In this document: positions 26,708 to 33,258 of the stretch, piece after piece | Position numbering within the stretch: position 1 is the first letter of the stretch | Layout: each line of letters opens with the position of its first letter | DNA from: Bacteroidales bacterium UBA4116 | GTDB lineage: Bacteria; Bacteroidota; Bacteroidia; Bacteroidales; Tannerellaceae | DNA length: 64,000 nt | Reading direction: 5' to 3' | Assembly (NCBI GenBank): GCA_002381645.1 | Contig: DFXE01000020.1 | Coordinates: 257,488-321,487 of the forward strand | Notes under the pieces: generated by a model | Told to the model about the DNA's origin: nothing | Seen by the model: the letters and a program-made list of their open reading frames with translations, nothing else | The model's database searches: none | Translations under genes and position numbers: made by a program

Positions 26708-27151
26708 TTATTTTGTTACAGTTTGAATCTCACCGGTATTATCAAATGTTGCGCTGCAGGTAGCATCTTCGCCTGCTTGTGATGATTGTTCCAGGCTTGT
26801 AATCACAAACATTCCTTCTTCATATTTGTCGCCTGTTTGCTCATTAGCAAAACCATATTTCAACTTAACCGGCTCACGTTTCTTCATCAATTCCACCAGC
26901 TTATCATACGTAAAGCCTTCTCCAAACATAACCAAAGCATCCGCTTTGATCTGTACTGATAATTTGGTTACTTTCTTTTCACTGAATGCACCATTTGCAG
27001 TATCTTTTGTTACACGTTCCTTTGTTTCTCCGCTATAGGTGATTGTATGATTTGTTGCCGCTGCCTGAGGCTGATAAACGGGTGATGCATCACTTCCTGT
27101 CTTGATATAAAGCATTAAATCTCCACCTTCTACATATCCACTTCTTGCCAT
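26708..27151 (-). CDS. Major tail tube protein, TP901-1-like (module A)
   Basis: The 147-residue protein opens the first tail operon, 189 bp downstream of the late promoter element. G-G-D-L-M-L-Y-I and P-V-Y-Q-P-Q at the N-terminus, a K-E-R-V-T-K-D-T segment, and K-V-T-K-L-S-V-Q-I-K-A-D-A-L-V match the pattern of TP901-1/phi13-type tail tube proteins. Three chaperone/tape measure genes follow. No sheath gene is nearby, so a non-contractile tail is expected. Confidence 0.8.
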   Translation of the reverse strand: MARSGYVEGGDLMLYIKTGSDASPVYQPQAAATNHTITYSGETKERVTKDTANGAFSEKKVTKLSVQIKADALVMFGEGFTYDKLVELMKKREPVKLKYGFANEQTGDKYEEGMFVITSLEQSSQAGEDATCSATFDNTGEIQTVTK

Positions 27152-27339
27152 AATTGTAATTTTTAATTTGAATGTTTAAATAAATTGTAATTTGTTATTA
27201 ATATTCTGCAGAAATATTTTCAATTGTTTGTTACGTTAAAAAGACTAGTGATTATTTTATAACTTTTCATCAAATACTAATCGGATTCATTTATTGGAAT
27301 CCTCCTATCGTATTTTTGTCTTTTCTTTTGGTAATACTA

Positions 27340-27414
27340 CAAAGTAAAGGCTATAGCGTACACAAAACCGGAATCGTTGCAAGGGTTGCCCAAAAGTATG
27401 CAACCCTTGCATAA
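27340..27414 (-). promoter_or_regulatory. Late promoter element, copy 2 (tail module A)
   Basis: On the minus strand the -7 box is TTACTTTG (27340-27347). GTACACAAAACCGGAATC (plus-strand reading) starts at 27358 and the TTGC-N10-GCAA dyad lies at 27386-27403, the same offsets (18 and 46) as in copy 1. In this copy the dyad lies within a perfect 12-bp inverted repeat, TGCAAGGGTTGC and GCAACCCTTGCA, spaced by 10 bp. It stands upstream of the module A tail tube gene. Confidence 0.8.
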
Positions 27415-28038
27415 TTAGGTTATTCCATAACAGGCATATCAAGACCTTTCTACCACTGGCGAAAGATAATTACCCACCTTTATGATTTTGATTGGTTGAA
27501 AAAACACAATAACTAAAACCCTTTAAAAGCAGTTGGTTTGACATATATCAAGGGAAAATGAATTTTACTGAACAGGAAAATTTTCATGGCTGGTCAGAAA
27601 AATATTTTTTCATCGGCAGGTAATTTAAAGATTTTGTAAAAGAAATACAATAAGTATATGCGGGTGTATGCTGTTGGAGTTATTATTAAAGGCATCGTTT
27701 AAGCGGTTACGATCATTCAAAATCTGTATAGCCTCTTTTTTTGGTCTGGAACAGTTTTTTTAATTGAATATATATATAATAGTAATAGTCACGACAGTAC
27801 ATACAATAATAAATCAAAATGATTATCCATTTCCAATTTTCAATCCCATGCAAATACCATTTTGCAACCACCCATCACCTCTATATGCTCGAGTTTTTCA
27901 TTGGAGTGGAACCAGCTCCCAAATACTGCACGGATACAGATGGTTCATCTACATTTTAACTTTTTATTATATAACCGGGGAGTTACACACAGTATCCATA
28001 GGGGAAAAAGCAGTAGTTACCCTTAGGCTTTATATCAC
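27415..28038. other. Long AT-rich intergenic region, no supported gene
   Basis: About 620 bp between the module A promoter and the lysis operon terminator hold no convincing gene. The only open frame of some size (plus strand, 27764-28165) has no clear ribosome binding site and an implausible Ile/Tyr-rich composition. In a siphophage this is where head genes would feed into the tail operon, and none is present. Confidence 0.6.
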
Positions 28039-28070
28039 AAAAACCCGTAGTGACTTAAATGCACTACAGG
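28039..28070 (-). terminator. Terminator of lysis operon
   Basis: A minus-strand hairpin has arms CCTGTAGTG and CACTACGGG (one mismatch, nine-base loop), followed by five T residues. It lies about 160 bp beyond the last lysis gene and closes that transcription unit. Confidence 0.75.
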
Positions 28071-28227
28071 TTCAACTATACAAAAATGAATTGGATTATT
28101 ATTTGGTTTTAATTAATCTATTGAGTATAAATATTTCATCGTTAAATTTAAGGAAAGGAATCTAGGTAAAATCTTCCCACCCTTCTATGCGATACCTATT
28201 GATTTGCAAGACTGTTTTCGTTCATTG

Positions 28228-28740
28228 TCATTTTCTTTTAATTAGTAATAAAATAATCATGATCATAAATATTCCCGCTAACACCCCATAGATAAACCAT
28301 CTGAGTGGTGATAGAGCAGGTTTGGATTGTTTTTGTTCCTGTAAGGTGTCGTTGCGGACATTCTTCAGTTCCGATTCGTAGTGCCATACGAGGCGTTGAA
28401 GGCTGTCGCATATGGCGGTTACAAGAATGGTATCGTTCAGCCTGACGATTGTTGCCGAGGCTTGCCCACTACGTTGGGTGTAATTGACTCCTGTAGGAAG
28501 ATTATGGAGGTCGTCCGTCCGTATCATCAGCGTCGCCCGGCTGGACGGTACGGTCGCGGGGACGACGGTTAGTTTTTGCGCGATCCGCAAACTTTCGGTT
28601 GTTACCTGCTGCCGTATCGTTTTTGTACTTCTGCAACTCTGTGCGGACAGGGCATATATCGTAATAACGACAAGAGTGATAACGGAGGAGGATACGTTCA
28701 AACGTGTTGACAGATTCGCGCAATTTTTTAATTTCTTCAT
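28228..28740 (-). CDS. Lipoprotein with C-terminal membrane anchor, putative spanin
   Basis: This 170-residue protein has an N-terminal hydrophobic segment (V-I-T-L-V-V-I-T-I-Y-A-L) ending at A-Q-S-C, a likely lipidation cysteine near residue 36. A periplasmic middle part follows, then a C-terminal membrane segment (about residues 146-166) ending R-K. Lipid anchor plus C-terminal membrane helix is the layout of single-protein spanins such as T1 gp11, which fuse inner and outer membranes at the end of lysis. The first 239 bp overlap the 28502-28912 gene in the +1 frame, recalling Rz/Rz1. Similar proteins occur in Bacteroides prophages, but function is inferred. Confidence 0.6.
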   Translation of the reverse strand: MKKLKNCANLSTRLNVSSSVITLVVITIYALSAQSCRSTKTIRQQVTTESLRIAQKLTVVPATVPSSRATLMIRTDDLHNLPTGVNYTQRSGQASATIVRLNDTILVTAICDSLQRLVWHYESELKNVRNDTLQEQKQSKPALSPLRWFIYGVLAGIFMIMIILLLIKRK

Positions 28741-28912
28741 TTTGTTCTAAAAGTGCTTCATTGTTACTATGTGCTATTTCTTCCCATACATCGCGCGTAT
28801 CGGCAATTGCCTGCGCCTTTTTTAATTTGCGGTATTGGAGGAATAAAACGATATTCCACACTCCGAAACCAGTCGCCAGAAGCGATTGTATGACATCTGT
28901 AATCTGGAGCAT
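28502..28912 (-). CDS. Small membrane protein, putative holin or inner spanin
   Basis: The 136-residue protein has one N-terminal membrane segment (about residues 8-26) followed by a coiled coil (about 27-75). Next comes a segment with two Cys (C-R-Y-Y-D-I-C-P) and a charged, disordered C-terminus. It begins 6 bp after the lysozyme gene. N-in membrane helix plus coiled coil is the inner-spanin (Rz) pattern, and the overlap with a lipoprotein gene in the +1 frame supports this. A holin role cannot be excluded, as no other holin candidate is adjacent. Confidence 0.6.
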   Translation of the reverse strand: MLQITDVIQSLLATGFGVWNIVLFLQYRKLKKAQAIADTRDVWEEIAHSNNEALLEQNEEIKKLRESVNTFERILLRYHSCRYYDICPVRTELQKYKNDTAAGNNRKFADRAKTNRRPRDRTVQPGDADDTDGRPP

Positions 28913-28918
28913 AGGTTA

Positions 28919-29350
28919 TCATACGGCTTCGAAATACAATTCGGTTTCCGCACGGCGGCGGCGGAGCAGTCCGGCGAGAATCATTCCCCCGGCTTTATTC
29001 CAGCGGGCAAATTCGCCTTTAATATTTAAGTTAGCCGGATTGGCTTTAACACATTTAAGTAGAGTGGACCGGCAGAAGGCGGTTTCGCCGACATTAAAAA
29101 CGAAAGAGACTAATGCGTCAAACTGGTTTTGATTTATTCCCATACACTCACGGTTCACCACCTTTTCTACCGGTTCCAGATCTTTTTTAAGAAAATGTTC
29201 CGCCTGTTCTTCGGTAATTATATCACCTTCTTTTACACCTTTGGTGTGTCCATAACCAATTGTCCATACACCAGCGGGACAGCGGTAAGCTTCCAGGCGA
29301 AGGCCTTCGAAACGTTTTATCAGGTTTATTCCTTTATAACTTGTTTTCAT
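28919..29350 (-). CDS. Phage lysozyme, GH24 family
   Basis: With ATG at 29350 the enzyme has 143 residues. It carries the catalytic signature of GH24 endolysins: Glu15 in R-F-E-G, Cys24 in the place of the T4 Asp20, and Thr30 in V-W-T-I-G-Y-G-H-T. The spacing E-8-C-5-T matches the E-C-T variant known from lambdoid endolysins. It would cleave the glycan strands of peptidoglycan during lysis. There is no signal peptide in the short form, so export would depend on a holin. A longer in-frame start at 29392 lacks support. It is the first gene of the lysis operon, downstream of late promoter copy 3. Confidence 0.85.
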   Translation of the reverse strand: MKTSYKGINLIKRFEGLRLEAYRCPAGVWTIGYGHTKGVKEGDIITEEQAEHFLKKDLEPVEKVVNRECMGINQNQFDALVSFVFNVGETAFCRSTLLKCVKANPANLNIKGEFARWNKAGGMILAGLLRRRRAETELYFEAV

Positions 29351-29491
29351 TGTTATATACTTATTTAGTTTAAACACGGAGCCACAGGGCACACAGGGTT
29401 TCTGATTTATCCCGAGAAATATGCTTCTTAAAAGAACCTGGTGATGCCGGGGCCCGTGTTTGTATTCTTTATGTTTAATACTCCCATATCA

Positions 29492-29565
29492 CAAAAATAC
29501 TGTGTTTTTGTACACAAAACAGGATTCAGTGCATCTGTTGCACAGTACTGTGCAAGCCTTACATA
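29492..29565 (-). promoter_or_regulatory. Late promoter element, copy 3 (lysis operon)
   Basis: The minus-strand -7 box is TATTTTTG (29492-29499). GTACACAAAACAGGATTC (plus-strand reading) starts at 29510, and TTGC-N10-GCAA spans 29538-29555, again at offsets 18 and 46. In this copy the dyad is a perfect 18-bp palindrome, TTGCACAGTACTGTGCAA. It stands 142 bp upstream of the lysozyme start. The symmetric site could also serve the rightward gene at 29642, 87 bp to the right. Confidence 0.8.
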
Positions 29566-29641
29566 CTTTTTATTTTTCTGTTGTAAATACCTCTTACTTT
29601 GTAAATGAACAGAAATAATAAACCCGAAAAATTAATTCAGT

Positions 29642-30097
29642 ATGGTACATGATTTAACAGTTACAGCCCCCCTTGAACAGGTGTATGATTTAGTAGCACA
29701 ACAACTTATGGGAATGGAAGATACAAACGGCCAGCCCGTATTCAACTATGTAGGGATGTGGACAAAACAACCGGACGACGAACTTCAGCCTGCTCCATTT
29801 CCTTTACCTGCCGCACTGGTGGAATTATCGAGCGTGGAATGGGATATGATCGGCGAAGACGACGAGACAGCCATAGTTATCCTTACCCTACATGTATTGG
29901 ATACGCAACAAAATGAGAATGATTTTTCCGCTTACCGTTTATCGCATGCAGCGGAAAAGGAAATTAAATCGATTGGAAATGTAAGTATCGGTGAGCCTAT
30001 TAAGGTTTCAACCCTTGTTGACAATGCACAGGCCGCTTACTTACGTATAAGTGAAACGTATAACCTGTACACTGTAAACCGGTTGTCAGAACACTGA
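29642..30097 (+). CDS. Phage-type protein, possible tail terminator
   Basis: This 151-residue soluble protein is on the plus strand, divergent from the lysis genes. It has V-Y-D-L-V-A-Q-Q-L near the N-terminus, then V-G-M-W-T-K-Q, P-F-P-L-P-A-A-L-V-E-L-S-S-V-E-W and a beta segment I-L-T-L-H-V-L. This order (small helix, strand, P-A-x-x-V-E, W, strand) resembles tail terminator/completion proteins of Bacteroidota phages that cap the tube end. I cannot confirm it without a profile search. Its last 12 bp overlap the convergent 74-residue gene. A TTACTTTG box at 29594-29601 could be its -7 element. Confidence 0.5.
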   Translation: MVHDLTVTAPLEQVYDLVAQQLMGMEDTNGQPVFNYVGMWTKQPDDELQPAPFPLPAALVELSSVEWDMIGEDDETAIVILTLHVLDTQQNENDFSAYRLSHAAEKEIKSIGNVSIGEPIKVSTLVDNAQAAYLRISETYNLYTVNRLSEH

Positions 30098-30310
30098 AAG
30101 TGAGTCGCGTTGTCCGGCCTCGTTTTTTTTCAGCTGTCCTTTGGCGTTTGTGGCAAGATAATTGTTATATGTACGGAGGGAAATGAAATAACGGGGCCGG
30201 ATAATATTTTCGAATACCCATTGCTGCGATGCGCCTTTACGGGTGTGTTGTAATGTAATTTCCTGAATTTCAAGAATCTTCACCAGTAAATTTTGTTTTG
30301 AATAAGCCAT
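30086..30310 (-). CDS. Small putative helix-turn-helix protein, candidate late activator
   Basis: The 74-residue basic protein is predicted to be three helices: L-V-K-I-L-E-I-Q-E-I, Q-Q-W-V-F-E-N-I-I, and S-L-R-T-Y-N-N-Y-L. The last resembles a DNA-recognition helix (S-x-x-T-Y/F-x-x-Y-L). Short proteins of this kind occur in Bacteroidota prophages without an assigned role. Its own promoter (30362-30392) carries a likely repressor operator. That makes it the best candidate for the activator of the three shared late promoters. This role is inferred from position and control, not from similarity to PrtN. Confidence 0.5.
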   Translation of the reverse strand: MAYSKQNLLVKILEIQEITLQHTRKGASQQWVFENIIRPRYFISLRTYNNYLATNAKGQLKKNEAGQRDSLSVF

Positions 30311-30361
30311 ACCTTGAATTTTTTTAATTGATTATACAGAATAAATGTAAAAACACTTATA

Positions 30362-30404
30362 CAAATATAATCATTTTAAATATACAAAACAAGATTTTTC
30401 TGTG
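30362..30404 (-). promoter_or_regulatory. Promoter and putative repressor operator of the 74-residue gene
   Basis: On the minus strand, TTG (30390-30392) and TATATTTG (30362-30369) are spaced by 20 bp, a good Bacteroidota -33/-7 pair. The 14-bp sequence AAGATTTTTCTGTG (plus reading, 30391-30404) overlaps the -33 box. The identical 14-mer occurs at 31674-31687 near the repressor gene. Unlike the late promoters this one has both boxes, so it should fire when the operator is free. Confidence 0.65.
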
Positions 30405-30419
30405 TTTTTTGGCAATGAA

Positions 30420-30821
30420 TTAATATGGTATGAACTCTACCCACTCCTGGTCTAAATATCCGTTTAACCTTGTTTCGGAAATTCTTATTTTATCAAAATA
30501 TATGAAAAAGTCGGGATATTCCATGTATATAACATCATAATAGTCTAAGTCCCATGACCAAAAAAACCGGAATTCATCCGTGACGGTACGTCCCGGATAA
30601 AAATAAACAAATCTTTCTTCACCACTTCCGTTCCGGTTAAACCAAATGGTCTGTTCGCATTCTATTCCTTCCATTGTAGTAAAATAGAAAACCCAGCCCT
30701 GCCTGCACAGAAGATATGTTTCCTCTTCACCGTCGTAGTAGTTATCGGGATCACATCCGGTAAAACCACATACCACCGTGAAAAGGAATACCATAAATAA
30801 TAAGTTTTTCTTTGTTATCAT
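30420..30821 (-). CDS. Exported lipoprotein of the tail locus
   Basis: The 133-residue protein has a signal peptide (K-K-N-L-L-F-M-V-F-L-F) ending in a lipobox F-T-G-C, with lipidation at about Cys23. The mature part is rich in Tyr, Phe, Trp and acid residues and is probably a small beta-barrel (lipocalin-like). Small lipoproteins within phage regions can block receptors or give self-protection. Alternatively it is an unrelated cargo gene. No catalytic motif is visible. Confidence 0.7.
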   Translation of the reverse strand: MITKKNLLFMVFLFTVVCGFTGCDPDNYYDGEEETYLLCRQGWVFYFTTMEGIECEQTIWFNRNGSGEERFVYFYPGRTVTDEFRFFWSWDLDYYDVIYMEYPDFFIYFDKIRISETRLNGYLDQEWVEFIPY

Positions 30822-30902
30822 ATTAAATACAAAGAAAGGGATTTTTCTGAAATCTGAATAGCGTTATTCAATCATATTTTGAAACCGATATTATTATGAT
30901 CA

Positions 30903-31127
30903 TCAGATTGTATCACTGTTCCAGGTGATGCGCACTTCGGCTTTAAGTTTACCGGTAGCATCACAATAATCACATGGAGTGGTTTCATAATCGTCGTGGG
31001 CATAGTAGTGTATGAAAGCACCCTGCCCGTTACATACCGGGCACTGGTAGCCCCTGAATATCATCGTTTCATGTACCTGCTGGTAATCCGGTGGAGTAAT
31101 TTCCACCAGTTGTTTTTGTGTGCTCAT
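30903..31127 (-). CDS. Small zinc-finger protein, DnaJ type
   Basis: The 74-residue protein has two Cys pairs, C-P-V-C-N-G-Q-G and C-D-Y-C-D-A-T-G, separated by about 20 residues. This is the paired CxxCxGxG pattern of DnaJ-like zinc centres. A single zinc ion is probably bound. Such small proteins occur in early regions of Bacteroidota prophages, with no established function. It belongs to the leftward early block. Confidence 0.65.
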   Translation of the reverse strand: MSTQKQLVEITPPDYQQVHETMIFRGYQCPVCNGQGAFIHYYAHDDYETTPCDYCDATGKLKAEVRITWNSDTI

Positions 31128-31147
31128 ACTGTATATTTTTTTGTTTA

Positions 31148-31333
31148 TTAATAATCTATTGTCTGCTCATGTGTGATCGCCACGATTTTAATATCTATTT
31201 CATTCAAGCGGGAAACTAATAAGCTGTCTGATGGCCGTTTGCTTAACTGCTCCAATATTTGTTCACTCTCGTCTTCCAGGTTTTTAAGCCGAAGTAATAT
31301 CCTGCGGTTCATATATCTTTTCTCTCTTTCCAT
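31148..31333 (-). CDS. Small helical protein
   Basis: This 61-residue charged protein is predicted to be a helical hairpin (R-R-I-L-L-R-L-K-N-L-E-D-E-S-E-Q-I-L). It starts 4 bp after the upstream membrane protein gene, which supports a real translated gene. No family was recognised. Confidence 0.5.
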   Translation of the reverse strand: MEREKRYMNRRILLRLKNLEDESEQILEQLSKRPSDSLLVSRLNEIDIKIVAITHEQTIDY

Positions 31334-31337
31334 TGAA

Positions 31338-31580
31338 TCACTTTTTTTGTTTCATGAATAATTTGTCCAGCCATTCTTCCATGACACGGAGTGCTTTCTG
31401 CATCTCATACCGGTCAGTCTTGGCCACCATATAACACCAAAGAGCAGACATTAATAAAAACAGGTAACAAAGTGGTGGTATACCGGTTCCTTCATTGATA
31501 TGCCATTCAATTGACTGAAGTCCTGCTATAACAATCATTATGACCAGTGGACTTGTAATAAGTAGTAAAATTGACTTCAT
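31338..31580 (-). CDS. Small membrane protein of early block
   Basis: The 80-residue protein has two membrane segments (about residues 3-20 and 36-53) and a basic C-terminal helix (M-E-E-W-L-D-K-L-F-M-K-Q-K-K). It is the first gene leftward of the repressor control region. Function is unknown; a role in superinfection exclusion or as an additional holin is possible. Confidence 0.5.
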   Translation of the reverse strand: MKSILLLITSPLVIMIVIAGLQSIEWHINEGTGIPPLCYLFLLMSALWCYMVAKTDRYEMQKALRVMEEWLDKLFMKQKK

Positions 31581-31673
31581 TTTTCCTTTTATTAAATTGA
31601 TTTTGTTTCTATTTATCAGTCAGAATTATATCCTGTACGTCTCCCATCATTTTGCTGATCTTAATTTAGGAGA

Positions 31674-31806
31674 AAGATTTTTCTGTGATATTCTCTAACA
31701 TTCCTGAGTTTAACTTTCTTTTAATCAGTAATTTCTTGTATTTATACGTTTTTTTTGTACTTTTGTCCTGTATTCAAATACAAATATACACAGAATATCT
31801 GTACAA
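31674..31806. promoter_or_regulatory. Repressor control region with operators and facing promoters
   Basis: Rightward promoter: TTG (31736-31738), 19 bp, TACTTTTG (31758-31765), a full consensus match driving the repressor. Leftward candidate: TATATTTG on the minus strand (31781-31788) with TTG at 31804-31806. Between the last two lies a dyad, ACAGA-ATA-TCTGT (31790-31802). The 14-mer AAGATTTTTCTGTG (31674-31687) is identical to the site at 30391. The shared core CACAGAA-A/T-rich-ATCT suggests that one repressor binds all three sites and also controls its own gene. Confidence 0.65.
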
Positions 31807-31845
31807 TTTATATCTATACATAAATATTGTGTTAATAATTGTTTT

Positions 31846-32751
31846 ATGGAAAAGGAAGCTATAAATCAAAGGATTATATCAGTAATCAATTATCTTCTGG
31901 AACAAAAAATTGTGAAAAGGAAGAGTGAACTGGCAGAAAAATTAGGCTGTTCGCCCCAGACAATCACAGAAATATTGGGCGAACGACAAGGAGTAAAAGT
32001 GGATCTTTTACAAAAGTTCTTTGATATTTTTAACGTTTCATACGATTATATTTTCCGTGGAAAAGGCCCTGTATTAAACAATGAAAGGGTTTATCCGGTC
32101 AATCAGGAAGGAGTGGTACAGATTATTGAAGAAGAAAGTTCTACGGAATACCCAACCCCAAAAGTTTCTAAGAAAAAACTGCTTTCTCTATTAAACGTAA
32201 AGAAAAATGAGCCGGTGTCCATCCCGATGGTGGATATTTCGGTTGCTGCTGGTAGTGGTTTTTATAATCCTGCACACACTGATGAAATAGAATATATCCG
32301 TATGCCTACGCATATGTTGAAAAGTGGTAATGAATATTTGTGCGTCCGCATTAAAGGGACAAGTATGGTTCCGACATTGCAGGACGGCGGATATCTGATT
32401 GTCCGTATGCTTGACCGTTCGGAATGGGGCAGCATCCGCGACAGCCATATTTATATCGTAACCGACCGTGAAGGACGTGCTTTTGTAAAACGCCTCAAAA
32501 ACCGTCTGAAAGAACATGGTATTCTTATCTGTAATTCTGACAATCCGGACAAAATGGCTTTTCCAAGCTTTAACCTGAGGGAAGACGAAATTCACACCAT
32601 ATGGTACGTAGAATGGTATTTTACTCCTAAAATGCCCAACATTCACGACACTTATTATAATAAAGTAGGGGAACTTGAAGAGAATTATAATGAACTACGC
32701 GAAGAAGTCAAACAGTTTAAGAATGATTTACTGAGTTTAAAAGGGAAATAA
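31846..32751 (+). CDS. S24-type (LexA/CI-like) repressor
   Basis: The 301-residue protein has an N-terminal helix-turn-helix (about residues 20-60, L-G-C-S-P-Q-T-I-T-E-I-L) and a linker. A C-terminal S24 self-cleavage domain follows, with cleavage site Ala135-Gly136 (V-A-A-G-S), nucleophile Ser173 (G-T-S-M-V-P-T) and Lys215 (F-V-K-R-L). A coiled coil of about 30 residues closes the protein. RecA-stimulated self-cleavage after DNA damage is the known behaviour of this family. It is transcribed away from the tail genes, from a promoter at 31736-31765. It probably represses the leftward block and the 74-residue gene. Confidence 0.9.
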   Translation: MEKEAINQRIISVINYLLEQKIVKRKSELAEKLGCSPQTITEILGERQGVKVDLLQKFFDIFNVSYDYIFRGKGPVLNNERVYPVNQEGVVQIIEEESSTEYPTPKVSKKKLLSLLNVKKNEPVSIPMVDISVAAGSGFYNPAHTDEIEYIRMPTHMLKSGNEYLCVRIKGTSMVPTLQDGGYLIVRMLDRSEWGSIRDSHIYIVTDREGRAFVKRLKNRLKEHGILICNSDNPDKMAFPSFNLREDEIHTIWYVEWYFTPKMPNIHDTYYNKVGELEENYNELREEVKQFKNDLLSLKGK

Positions 32752-32776
32752 TTTTTTTAAGTGTATCATAATTATT

Positions 32777-32950
32777 TCATCCACAATTTTCCGGATCATC
32801 GCACTGGAGGTCTTCCTTATAATCTTCCTGTAATTTGAAGGCCTGTTCTTTTGAATCTTCACACTGATTGAAAGAACCACACTCGGTATTTGCATCCTGA
32901 ACAATCATTTTTTCGATCTTTTTACTGATTTTATCTTCTTCACTGCACAT
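32777..32950 (-). CDS. Small Cys-containing acidic protein
   Basis: A frame of 57 codons starts at ATG 32950 and ends 25 bp from the convergent repressor gene. The product is acidic and has five cysteines, at residues 2, 24, 30, 50 and 56. It ends in D-D-P-E-N-C-G. The Cys spacing suggests a small metal-binding or disulfide-bonded protein. No family was recognised, and the short length leaves doubt. Confidence 0.45.
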   Translation of the reverse strand: MCSEEDKISKKIEKMIVQDANTECGSFNQCEDSKEQAFKLQEDYKEDLQCDDPENCG

Positions 32951-33258
32951 TATCTATTTATTTAAGGGTTGTCATTAACTATAATACATTATCTTTATAT
33001 CAGGTGGCTAAATTATTCAGACAGTTATCAATTATATTTTTGCGACTTGGTAATTAATTTGAGTAACATCATCCTTGACTACTCATGGGCGAATAAGATT
33101 TCTATCCTCTCAATATGAGCCGCCCGGTTTGCCTACTGATTTATTTTATTAACAATTCGTCGTTGACAAATGTTTTCTCATTCTATTTTAATGAATAAAA
33201 TTTTGTTATCATATACATAGATATACTTAATTTTGTTTTGAATATAAAATTATGAATT
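32951..33258. other. Intergenic boundary between tail locus and chromosome
   Basis: These 308 bp hold no gene. They mark the right edge of the phage-like region. I saw no tRNA end and no integrase gene beside it, and could not identify an attachment site. A promoter for the nitroreductase lies at the right end: TTTG (33202-33205) and TAATTTTG (33228-33235), spaced by 22 bp. Confidence 0.5.

Noticed and set aside
27764..28165. Plus-strand open frame of 133 codons in the long intergenic region
   Set aside because: Composition is unlike a real protein, there is no ribosome binding site, and it runs through the minus-strand terminator hairpin.
1..32950. Contractile (R-type or injection-system) tail
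   Set aside because: No sheath, spike, baseplate wedge or AAA+ ATPase gene is present; tape measure, G/GT chaperones and Dit/hub genes indicate a flexible tail.
32951..33258. Attachment site at the right boundary
   Set aside because: No integrase, tRNA end or direct repeat could be recognised; the left end needed for comparison is outside the window.
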